12,847 bases of DNA from NCBI GenBank assembly GCA_003503995.1, contig DOCA01000012.1:1-12847 (forward strand), written 5' to 3'. The translations under genes and the position numbers were made by a program. Positions 1 to 5,989 of the stretch are shown here, in pieces; position 1 is the first letter of the stretch, and each line of letters opens with the position of its first letter. The DNA comes from Holosporales bacterium (GTDB lineage Bacteria > Pseudomonadota > Alphaproteobacteria > Caedimonadales > UBA9215). The notes under the pieces are model-generated. The model did no database searches. It was given only the letters and a program-made list of their open reading frames with translations, and was not told the origin of the DNA.

Positions 1-1146
1 ACATTATCTGGTGGTTATAAATTAAGAGTCCTTCTTGCCCAAGCGCTTTTTAATCAGCCTGATGTGCTTTTACTTGATGAACCAACCAACCACTTGGACA
101 TTCGCTCTATCGCATGGCTTGAACAGTATTTGATCGAGGAATTTAAAGGCCTCCTTGTTTTTATTTCGCACGATCAGGACTTTTTAAATAATCTTTCAAC
201 GCACATCCTTGATATTGATTATGGTGAGATTGCTCCTTTTACAGGAAATTATGATAAATTCGTCCATCAAAAGAATGCCTTGGGCGAGCAACGAGAGCAT
301 GAAAAGCTTAGTGCTGAGCGCAAAATTGCAAAGATGCAAAGTTTTGTGGATCGTTTTAAGGCAAAAGCTTCAAAAGCAAAACAAGCCCAGTCACGCATGC
401 GCATGATTGAGAAAATCGAAGTTGCTGAAGTCAAAGAAACCTCTCGCATTTCTCCTGGGTTTAATTTCAAGATAGAGCGCCCTTCCGGAAAAACAGTTTT
501 AAAAGTGCGCAATATTGCAAAAGCTTTTGAAGAAAAACAAGTTCTTAACAAGGTTTCTTTTGAGCTCCAACGGGGGGAAAAGCTAGCGCTTATCGGTCCA
601 AACGGCATTGGAAAGTCAACTCTTTTGAAAATCTTGATGGAAAAGCACCAAGCCGATCAAGGGGAATTTGAATGGGGTCATGCCGTTAAAGCGTCTTACT
701 TTGCTCAAGATCACCACGAAGCCTTAAAAGAAAGCACATCCGTCTATCATTGGCTTATGGATGCCTCTCCTCAATCAACAACCTCAGAGGTCCGTTCCGT
801 TTTAGGGCAGGTTCTTTTTTCCAAGGGTGACGTGGAGAAAAACATCTTAACCTTAAGCGGAGGAGAAGCAGCACGCTTGTTATTGGCCCGCGTTATGCTT
901 GAAAAAGGCAATCTCCTTATTCTCGATGAACCAACCAACCACATGGATCTTGAATCCGTTGAAACGCTTATCAAGGCTCTTAGAGCCTATGAAGGAACAC
1001 TCATTCTTGTGAGCCATAATAGGCATATTGTTAGTAAGGTTACTTCACGGGTCATTGCCCTAACCTCAAAAGGTCTGAATGATCACCTTGGATCCTATGA
1101 AGAGTACCTCAAGGAAGAAGGCATCGACTACCTCAAAAGGGGATAG
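1..1146 (+). CDS. ybiT: ABC-F family ATPase, YbiT type (5' end outside window)
   Basis: This is the C-terminal 381 residues of a soluble, two-cassette ABC-F ATPase. The family acts on ribosomes rather than on membrane transport, and the exact role of YbiT is poorly defined. The frame is open from the first base. The first cassette supplies its signature LSGG at nt 4-15 and Walker B DEPTNHLD at nt 76-99. The Arg/Lys-rich linker between cassettes follows at about nt 330-420. The second cassette has Walker A GPNGIGKST (from nt 595), signature LSGGE (nt 853-867) and a second Walker B ending DEPTNHMD. There are no membrane segments. The second half, with YFAQDHHE, VRSVLGQVLFS and the YEEYLKEEGID ending, resembles E. 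coli YbiT more than Uup or EttA as I recall them. One small oddity is that the second H-loop reads SHNR where SHDR is usual; the histidine is kept. It converges with the CDGSH gene 11 bp downstream, and no hairpin terminator is visible between them. Confidence 0.88.
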   Translation, partial: TLSGGYKLRVLLAQALFNQPDVLLLDEPTNHLDIRSIAWLEQYLIEEFKGLLVFISHDQDFLNNLSTHILDIDYGEIAPFTGNYDKFVHQKNALGEQREHEKLSAERKIAKMQSFVDRFKAKASKAKQAQSRMRMIEKIEVAEVKETSRISPGFNFKIERPSGKTVLKVRNIAKAFEEKQVLNKVSFELQRGEKLALIGPNGIGKSTLLKILMEKHQADQGEFEWGHAVKASYFAQDHHEALKESTSVYHWLMDASPQSTTSEVRSVLGQVLFSKGDVEKNILTLSGGEAARLLLARVMLEKGNLLILDEPTNHMDLESVETLIKALRAYEGTLILVSHNRHIVSKVTSRVIALTSKGLNDHLGSYEEYLKEEGIDYLKRG

Positions 1147-1157
1147 TCTAAAGAAAA

Positions 1158-1379
1158 TTACATATTATGGGAACCGTCACACAAAGGAGGCTTTTTTGTG
1201 GCTTTGCATCCACACAGGTAAACTTTTCCAGTTTTAGGAGCCGTCCATTTCAGTGAACGTTGCTCTGTTTGACCTCTATGGGACCCATCGCAAAAAGGCT
1301 GTTTTTGTGAAAAGCCGCAGGTGCACCAAGAGTATATTTTTCCTTCTTCAACATCGACAGCATAAGGGGCATTACTCAT
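1158..1379 (-). CDS. Tandem CDGSH iron-sulfur domain protein
   Basis: A 73-residue protein consisting almost entirely of two CDGSH zinc-finger-like motifs. Each should bind a 2Fe-2S cluster through three Cys and one His. The first set is C19, C21, C30, H34 (CTCGFSQKQPFCDGSH); the second is C56, C58, C67, H71 (CGCKATKKPPLCDGSH). All eight ligands are present. There is no signal peptide or membrane anchor, so it is probably cytosolic, unlike the membrane-anchored mitoNEET proteins. Known relatives are linked to redox or iron-sulfur cluster transfer, but no partner is indicated here. The ATG is preceded by a purine-rich GAGAGAAAAAAT stretch that could act as ribosome binding site. The gene stands alone on the minus strand, divergent from rnhA and convergent with the ABC-F gene. 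The family assignment is secure; the physiological role is unknown. Confidence 0.9.
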   Translation of the reverse strand: MSNAPYAVDVEEGKIYSWCTCGFSQKQPFCDGSHRGQTEQRSLKWTAPKTGKVYLCGCKATKKPPLCDGSHNM

Positions 1380-1408
1380 ATTTTTTCTCTCTTGTAAAAA
1401 GGACCTTC

Positions 1409-1435
1409 TTGTGAAAAAAAGCTCAGTGGTATAAG
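1409..1435 (+). promoter_or_regulatory. Possible sigma70-like promoter for rnhA
   Basis: A TTGTGA (-35 like, four of six) and a TATAAG (-10 like, five of six) are separated by 15 bp in the 121-bp divergent gap between the CDGSH gene and rnhA. The spacing is shorter than the usual 16-18 bp, so this is only a candidate. Confidence 0.25.
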
Positions 1436-1500
1436 TTGATGAGTAACATACTAGGAATTTAGAACCCTTTTTTCAAGGGTAACAATGAAAGAAAAAAGCG

Positions 1501-1986
1501 ATGGACGACATTCAGATTTATACCGACGGTGCGTGTAGCGGTAATCCAGGACCTGGGGGCTGGGGGGCTGTCATCAAAGAGAACGACGAAACCCGTGAAC
1601 TGTTTGGTGGAGAAGATCATACCACCAACAATCGCATGGAGATGCTCGCAACCATAAAAGCCATTGAGGCCGTCCTTAAATCCAAAAAAGCAGTGCATAT
1701 TCATACGGATAGCACTTATGTAAAAGATGGAATTACCTCATGGGTTAAAAACTGGCAAAAGAATAACTGGAAAACCGCCAGCAACAAGCCTGTGAAAAAT
1801 CAAGATCTTTGGCAAGAACTCGTAGCCATTTGTGATAAAAAAGACGTCACCTGGCATTGGATTAAAGGCCACGCAGGGCACCCTGGAAATGAGCGCGCTG
1901 ATCTTTTAGCTCGAAATGGCATTATGAAACAAATGATGAAAGCCGCCATTGAGGATACAGCCAAAAAGAACCAAGCCATTTCCTAA
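1501..1986 (+). CDS. rnhA: Ribonuclease HI
   Basis: RNase HI cleaves the RNA strand of RNA-DNA hybrids in the cytoplasm, removing primers and R-loops, with two metal ions. At 161 residues it matches the usual length of about 155. All the acidic catalytic residues are visible: D9 in YTDGACSGNPGPGG, E47 in NNRMEM, D70 in HTDSTYV and D134 in NERAD, plus H124 in the flexible loop IKGHAGHPGN. The handle region (about 80-100) with its Trp/Lys-rich substrate-binding helix is also present. The start at 1501 is the only sensible one; the ATG at 1485 is in another frame. The ribosome binding site is weak (purine-rich, no clear AGGAG). A short hairpin, ACCCTT and AAGGGT around 1464-1480, lies just upstream. 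The next gene begins 32 bp downstream in the same direction without a terminator, so the two are probably co-transcribed. Confidence 0.97.
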   Translation: MDDIQIYTDGACSGNPGPGGWGAVIKENDETRELFGGEDHTTNNRMEMLATIKAIEAVLKSKKAVHIHTDSTYVKDGITSWVKNWQKNNWKTASNKPVKNQDLWQELVAICDKKDVTWHWIKGHAGHPGNERADLLARNGIMKQMMKAAIEDTAKKNQAIS

Positions 1987-2018
1987 TTAATTAAACGGAT
2001 ACATGAAAGAGCAAAATT

Positions 2019-2789
2019 ATGGCTAGCTTCTCTCCTGCTGTTTATAACCTCAAAACAACAAACGCTGCTGAATGTTTAAAAGAAACATTGGCACGTTGTT
2101 ACTATATTTTTGCAAAAAAAGGCATGGATGATCGAACGTATACTCATCTCTCCGCAAGACTACCAGGGGAAGACGCTTATTACATTTATCCTCTCGGCCT
2201 CCTCTTTTCAGAGGTTACTCCTAGCAGGCTGATCAAAGTTGATTTTAATGGCAACATCCTTGAAGGGGACGAAACCATTTTTAATGAAACGGGCTATGTT
2301 ATCCATAGTTCTGTTTATAAAGCTCGCCCCGATATTAATGCCATTTTTCATCTCCATACAACTGCCGGCGTTGCAGTCTCAAGCATGAAGCAAGGACTCC
2401 TTCCTTTGTCTCAATTTGCTTTTCATTTTTACAACCGCCTTTCCTATCATGGATATGATGCTTTAAACTTAGACACCAACAATCAAGGGATCAATCTTGC
2501 AAAAGATCTAGGACCCAATAACAAAGCCATGATGCTTGAAAATCACGGCACGATGACCTGCGGGCAAACCCAAGAAGAAGCTTTGTTTTATATGCTCTTT
2601 TTAGAAGAAGCCTGCAAAGTACAAATAGCAGCTCTTTCCGCGGGTATTGATAATCTATCTCTCCCTCCAAAAGCTGTTTGCGAGCAAGCCTATAAGGACA
2701 TGACAGCCTTTGAAAAAGGAAACATTGGCAAACGGGATTTTGATGCAGAATGTCGTGTGACGAAATTTCCTTGGGAAGCATCCGCGTAG
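2019..2789 (+). CDS. Class II aldolase/adducin family protein
   Basis: A 256-residue cytoplasmic protein of the class II aldolase/adducin fold. Enzymes of this family bind a divalent metal, usually zinc, through three histidines and cleave or epimerise sugar phosphates. The ligand set is present: H111 and H113 in FHLHTTAG, and H176 in LENHGTMTCG. The N-terminal THLSAR segment (42-47) matches the usual substrate-loop region. However, the position equivalent to the catalytic Glu of fuculose-phosphate aldolase (E73 there, just before the conserved H of the following helix) appears to be Gly in NETGYVIH (89-96). This is typical of the adducin-like branch and argues against a classical aldolase. 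No substrate can be assigned. It follows rnhA with a 32-bp gap and shares no obvious pathway with it. An AAAGAG shortly before the ATG can serve as ribosome binding site. Confidence 0.88.
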   Translation: MASFSPAVYNLKTTNAAECLKETLARCYYIFAKKGMDDRTYTHLSARLPGEDAYYIYPLGLLFSEVTPSRLIKVDFNGNILEGDETIFNETGYVIHSSVYKARPDINAIFHLHTTAGVAVSSMKQGLLPLSQFAFHFYNRLSYHGYDALNLDTNNQGINLAKDLGPNNKAMMLENHGTMTCGQTQEEALFYMLFLEEACKVQIAALSAGIDNLSLPPKAVCEQAYKDMTAFEKGNIGKRDFDAECRVTKFPWEASA

Positions 2790-2856
2790 AGATCTTTTAA
2801 AACATAGCCCCTGCTACTTTTCTCTCAAAAATCCTTCTTCCAAAACATAAAATGGA

Positions 2857-2885
2857 TTTACGTTTCCAAAGATATATGCTTTAAA
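2857..2885 (+). promoter_or_regulatory. Possible promoter for the exported phosphoribosyltransferase gene
   Basis: TTTACG (2857-2862) and TTTAAA (2880-2885) are 17 bp apart in the 144-bp gap before the phosphoribosyltransferase. Each matches the sigma70 consensus at four of six positions. An overlapping GATATATGC is another possible -10. In AT-rich DNA such matches are common, so confidence is low. Confidence 0.25.
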
Positions 2886-2886
2886 A

Positions 2887-2917
2887 GCCTATCATCGCAT
2901 TTTAAAAAATGATAAGC
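2887..2917 (+). other. Inverted repeat upstream of the phosphoribosyltransferase start
   Basis: TATCAT (2890-2895) and ATGATA (2909-2914) form a six-base stem, extended by a GC pair on each side after one mismatch (2887-2888 with 2916-2917). An alternative inner pairing is CATTTT with AAAATG (2898-2911). It ends 6 bp before the AGGAG ribosome binding site, so it could be an operator or a leader hairpin affecting initiation. It lacks a following T-run, so it does not look like a terminator. Confidence 0.35.
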
Positions 2918-2923
2918 AACTTC

Positions 2924-2928
2924 AGGAG
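2924..2928 (+). promoter_or_regulatory. Shine-Dalgarno site fixing the phosphoribosyltransferase start
   Basis: AGGAG lies 5 bp before the ATG at 2934. It is one of the strongest ribosome binding sites in the window and supports translation of the signal-peptide-like leader rather than a shorter cytoplasmic product. Confidence 0.8.
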
Positions 2929-2933
2929 TCCCT

Positions 2934-3437
2934 ATGAAACTTTTTTCAATTTTTCTTTTAACTTTATCCACTTTTTTCTGTTCTGTTCAAGCTAAAGAGC
3001 CTTCTTCCGATGGAAAACACTACATCAGTTGGGAAGATGTTGCAAAAAATTCAAAAGACCTTGCTGAGAAATTAAAAGACCAGGGGCCCTTTGAAGGTAT
3101 CGTTGCTGTAGCTCGTGGTGGCTATATTCCTGCGGTTATCGTTGCCCATGAACTTAACATCAAAAAAATTGTTTCCTTTTCCCTATATAGCTATGACGAT
3201 GCCAAAAAAAAACAAGGGGAGTTTGACGTTTACTCAAAATTTGAAGACTTAGAAGGACGTTGGCTTGTGATTGATGAGTTGGTTGATTCTGGTAAAACTC
3301 TTGCTAAAATAAGAGAATCCCTTCCTAAAAGTGTTTTTGCCGTTGTTTACGCAAAACCGGCCGGCACAGAAAGCACAGACTTTTACGCCAAAGCTGTCCC
3401 ACAAGATACGTGGGTTGTCCTACCTTGGGAAAACTAA
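2934..3437 (+). CDS. gpt: Xanthine/guanine phosphoribosyltransferase-like protein with signal peptide
   Basis: A type I phosphoribosyltransferase of 167 residues closely resembling E. coli Gpt, which converts guanine or xanthine plus PRPP to the nucleotide. Gpt-like landmarks are YISWEDV (30-36), AVARGGYIP (58-66), SSYD-like SLYSYDD (83-89), the PRPP loop VIDELVDSGKT (112-122), the flavour AKPAGT (140-145) and the purine-stacking QDTWVVLPW (157-165). It ends shortly after the PW, without the extra tail of E. coli Gpt. Unusually, residues 1-20 form a classical signal peptide: MK, a hydrophobic core of about 16 residues, then SVQA before KEPSS, a good signal peptidase I site. C16 does not fit a lipobox. 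No in-frame ATG, GTG or TTG lies between the leader and the catalytic domain, so a cytosolic start is not available. The location is therefore predicted to be periplasmic or beyond, where PRPP is not normally expected. The gene is monocistronic, ending at a strong terminator. Confidence 0.85.
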   Translation: MKLFSIFLLTLSTFFCSVQAKEPSSDGKHYISWEDVAKNSKDLAEKLKDQGPFEGIVAVARGGYIPAVIVAHELNIKKIVSFSLYSYDDAKKKQGEFDVYSKFEDLEGRWLVIDELVDSGKTLAKIRESLPKSVFAVVYAKPAGTESTDFYAKAVPQDTWVVLPWEN

Positions 3438-3467
3438 AAGCAATTGACCTATGATCCATTAAATACG

Positions 3468-3500
3468 AAAAGAGGAAATAATTTGACATTTCCTCTTTTT
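3468..3500 (+). terminator. Rho-independent terminator after the phosphoribosyltransferase gene
   Basis: A perfect 12-bp stem pairs AAAAGAGGAAAT (3468-3479) with ATTTCCTCTTTT (3488-3499), with an 8-nt loop and a T-run at the end of the right arm. It starts 31 bp after the stop codon. The A-run at the left edge means it could also work weakly in the reverse direction. Confidence 0.85.
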
Positions 3501-3510
3501 ATCACATAAG
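3483..3510 (+). promoter_or_regulatory. Possible promoter for the permease, overlapping the terminator
   Basis: A perfect -35 box TTGACA (3483-3488) lies in the loop and first right-arm base of the preceding terminator. A moderate -10 box CATAAG (3505-3510) follows after 16 bp. Transcription would begin around 3517, giving a leader of about 30 nt before the permease ATG at 3549. Confidence 0.45.
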
Positions 3511-3548
3511 GTATGTTTTACCGCTAACACCATTTTAGGCTAAGTTTT

Positions 3549-4895
3549 ATGTCAACTTCCCAACAGGCTCCTCAAAGAACACTAGGACTTTGGCGTGCAA
3601 CATCTCTTGTCACAGGTAATATCGTTGGTGCGGGGCTTTTAATGCTGCCAGCTAGCCTTGGCGTTTATGGTGTCACAGGTCTTCTTGGGTGGGGGCTCAC
3701 AACTGTTGGAGCGATTTTTCTAGCCCTTGTTTTTGCTAGGCTTGCCAGACGTCACCCTCAAACTGGTGGTCCTTATGCTTATAGCCGTGAAGCCTTTGGT
3801 GATTTTGTTGGATTTCAAATGGCGTGGAGTTACTGGATGGGGAATTGGGCCTCAACGGCAGGTCTTGGAACAGCTTTCGTTAGCTATCTTTCTATCTTTT
3901 TCCCCATTTTGAAAGCAAATCTGGAGCTGTCCTTCCTTGTCGGAGCTGGTATTGTATGGCTTTTAACCTTCATTAACGTATCTGGTGTTAAAAATGCTGG
4001 TATCGTTCAACTTATCACAACCATTTTAAAAATTATTCCCCTTGCTGCTATTGCGGTTTTTGGCATTTTTCACATGAACCCAGACCATTTTGAGGTCATT
4101 AATCCTAGCAATGAATCTTTTCTAAAAGCCCTTGGAACTGTTGCAGCCTTAACTCTTTATTCCTTCTTAGGCCTTGAATCAGCGACCATTCCCGCAGGCA
4201 ATGTCAAAGATCCTCAAAAAACTATTCCACGAGCAACGGTGCTTGGAACTGTCATTTCTGCCGTGATTTATATTTGGACTATGACTGTTATCATCGGAAT
4301 TATTGCCCCCCTTGATTTACCAAATTCCCATGCTCCTTTTGCGGAAGCTGCTGGTATTATCTTTGGCAGTTGGGCTGTGCCCCTTATTTCCTTGAGTGCT
4401 TTGGTCGCTATTTTTGGAACGCTCAACGGATGGATATTGATTCAGGCCCAAGTCCCTAAGGCTGCAGCCGATGACGATTTGTTCCCCAAATTCTTTGCAA
4501 AAACAAACAAACAAGGCACGCCCTATGTAAGTTTACTCATTTCAGGGGCACTTATGACCGCTATGCTTTATATGAACAATCAGGCTAATTTAATTGATCA
4601 GTTCACAACCATTGCTATTGTCTCGACCTTTGCCGTTCTTTTGCCTTATCTTTATTCAAGTTTAGCAGAACTTTATTTCCTCGTGACCAAGCCATATAGC
4701 CTGACTAAAATACAATATGCACGCTCTATCGTTGTTACCCTTATTGCTTTTGCTTTTACCATTGTGATAACAGCAGGTGCTGGTGAAAGCGCTGTTTTCA
4801 TGGGCATGATATTTGTTTTTTCTGGTTTTCCCTTTTATGTTTGGATGAAAGCCAAAGCAAGAAAGAAGGCTTTTCCAGAGGTTCCTATAAATTAA
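3549..4895 (+). CDS. APC-superfamily amino acid/polyamine transporter, AdiC-like
   Basis: A 448-residue inner-membrane permease with about 12 hydrophobic helices, the same length as E. coli AdiC (about 445), the arginine/agmatine antiporter. Similarity to AdiC is visible throughout. The unwound TM1 substrate motif is SLVTGNIVGAGLLMLPA (19-35), followed by TGGPYAYSREAFG (72-84), then LYSFLGLESATIPAG (203-217), GTLNGWILIQAQ (290-301) and AKAAADD-like KAAADDDLFP (304-313). Aligned from memory, E210 and W295 match functional AdiC E208 and W293, while AdiC W202 is replaced by Y204, so the substrate may differ. No decarboxylase gene is adjacent, so an acid-resistance pair is not evident. Uptake or exchange of basic amino acids or polyamines with a host is an inference. 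The gene has its own candidate promoter and no convincing downstream terminator. Confidence 0.9.
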   Translation: MSTSQQAPQRTLGLWRATSLVTGNIVGAGLLMLPASLGVYGVTGLLGWGLTTVGAIFLALVFARLARRHPQTGGPYAYSREAFGDFVGFQMAWSYWMGNWASTAGLGTAFVSYLSIFFPILKANLELSFLVGAGIVWLLTFINVSGVKNAGIVQLITTILKIIPLAAIAVFGIFHMNPDHFEVINPSNESFLKALGTVAALTLYSFLGLESATIPAGNVKDPQKTIPRATVLGTVISAVIYIWTMTVIIGIIAPLDLPNSHAPFAEAAGIIFGSWAVPLISLSALVAIFGTLNGWILIQAQVPKAAADDDLFPKFFAKTNKQGTPYVSLLISGALMTAMLYMNNQANLIDQFTTIAIVSTFAVLLPYLYSSLAELYFLVTKPYSLTKIQYARSIVVTLIAFAFTIVITAGAGESAVFMGMIFVFSGFPFYVWMKAKARKKAFPEVPIN

Positions 4896-4929
4896 TAGAT
4901 ATTTCTCAGCAATTCTTTGTTACTATAGG

Positions 4930-4945
4930 ATAGAAATGTATCTAT
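4930..4945 (+). promoter_or_regulatory. Imperfect palindrome upstream of znuA, possible metalloregulator site
   Basis: ATAGAAATGTATCTAT is a near-palindrome (six of eight pairs) ending 16 bp before the znuA ATG, next to a possible -10 element (TACTAT or TATAGG, 4921-4929). Zinc-uptake genes are commonly repressed by Zur at such positions. The sequence does not clearly match a Zur consensus that I can recall, so this is only a candidate. Confidence 0.25.
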
Positions 4946-4961
4946 TTAAACTGAGGCGAAG

Positions 4962-5984
4962 ATGCTTAAATCCCGTAAAATTATGACTTATCTGTTGGTA
5001 ATTTTTATGAGCTTTCAAGTTCAGGCTAAGGTTACCCAAAATCCAGATGCACCTAAGGTTGTTGTCAGCATCAAGCCTCTTTATGCTTTTACCTATGAAG
5101 TCATGAGAGGCGTAGGAGAGCCTACCCTTCTCCTGCAGGGTGCTGCCGACCCTCATCATTTCAATCTAACGCCGTCCCATGTGAAACTGATTAAAGAATC
5201 TGATCTCATCATTTGGATTGGGCCAATGTTAGAACATTTTATGGTCAAACCCATTGCGGGCAAGAAAAAACGTGATATTTCTCTTATGTCTACTAAAGGT
5301 TTAAATCTCCTGCATCGAAAAAACTCCCATGGGTGTATTTTAGAAAAAGCTTGTGTGGGGCCTAACACGAGAAAAAAAGACGATAGCATTTTATATCTCA
5401 AAGATTATACAACCATTGATCCCCATATTTGGCTCGACGTTCATAATGCCATCTTAATGGTTCAAGAAATCGGCCTGAATTTAGCAGCCATTGACCTTAA
5501 AAACTCTAAAATCTATCGAGACAATACACACAGACTAGTTAAAAGACTCATCGCATTCAAAAAGACTTTGGACCGTAAGGCAGAATCTCTTAGACACTTT
5601 CATTTTATTTCTTTTCACGACGCTTACGCTTATTTAGAATATAACTACAAGCTCAAGAATAGTGCTGCTGAGACTGTTAAAGGTCATGATAAACCAAGCT
5701 TAAAAGCCTATTCAAAAATTAGAGATCTCATCAGAAAGCGAGATATTCGTTGCATTCTTGTTGACCCTCAACACCCCTCAGGCATTGAGCAAAAATTAGC
5801 AAAAGAATTTAAAATGTCTTTATATCGTGCTGATCCATTAGGTATCAACATACAAGCAGGACCCAATCATTATTTTATCCTCATGGAATCATTGATCCAA
5901 AACTTTAAGAAATGCCAACATAAACATAAAAAACACTCTCATTCTCGCAAAAAACACCGCAAAAAAAAACAATCATCGTCATAA
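4962..5984 (+). CDS. znuA: Zinc/manganese ABC transporter substrate-binding protein, ZnuA-like
   Basis: A periplasmic cluster A-I metal-binding protein of 340 residues that would deliver Zn(II) (or Mn) to a ZnuBC-type ABC transporter. A signal peptide runs from the basic MLKSRK start to about QVQA at 22. The three histidine ligands are at H65 in ADPHHFNLTPS, H155 in DPHIWLD and H219 in FHDAYAY, with the acidic ligand probably D291 in ADPLG. C264 and C318 match the positions of the disulfide in E. coli ZnuA. The usual His-rich loop (about 118-150) is short here, with H118 and H123. Instead the C-terminus (318-336) is a strongly basic tail with five histidines, which could collect metal. GAGG about 5 bp upstream supports the first ATG over M8. 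No permease or ATPase gene is adjacent. nadK starts 5 bp after the stop, so the two are probably one transcript. Confidence 0.9.
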   Translation: MLKSRKIMTYLLVIFMSFQVQAKVTQNPDAPKVVVSIKPLYAFTYEVMRGVGEPTLLLQGAADPHHFNLTPSHVKLIKESDLIIWIGPMLEHFMVKPIAGKKKRDISLMSTKGLNLLHRKNSHGCILEKACVGPNTRKKDDSILYLKDYTTIDPHIWLDVHNAILMVQEIGLNLAAIDLKNSKIYRDNTHRLVKRLIAFKKTLDRKAESLRHFHFISFHDAYAYLEYNYKLKNSAAETVKGHDKPSLKAYSKIRDLIRKRDIRCILVDPQHPSGIEQKLAKEFKMSLYRADPLGINIQAGPNHYFILMESLIQNFKKCQHKHKKHSHSRKKHRKKKQSSS

Positions 5985-5989
5985 GTAGC

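Noticed and set aside
267..608. 113-codon open frame on the minus strand inside the ABC-F gene
   Set aside because: It is wholly antisense to a strongly conserved coding region, its product shows no recognisable domain, and it has no convincing start signal.
1464..1480. Short ACCCTT/AAGGGT hairpin before rnhA as a terminator
   Set aside because: Only six base pairs, with no following T-run on either strand and no upstream gene that would need it.
4923..5159. 78-codon minus-strand frame across the znuA start
   Set aside because: It overlaps the signal peptide and first metal-ligand region of znuA, with no start signal and no recognisable domain.
5930..5989. N-terminal extension of NAD kinase into the znuA tail
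   Set aside because: The frame is open but contains no plausible start with a ribosome binding site, and the ATG at 5990 already gives an N-terminus that aligns with alphaproteobacterial NAD kinases.
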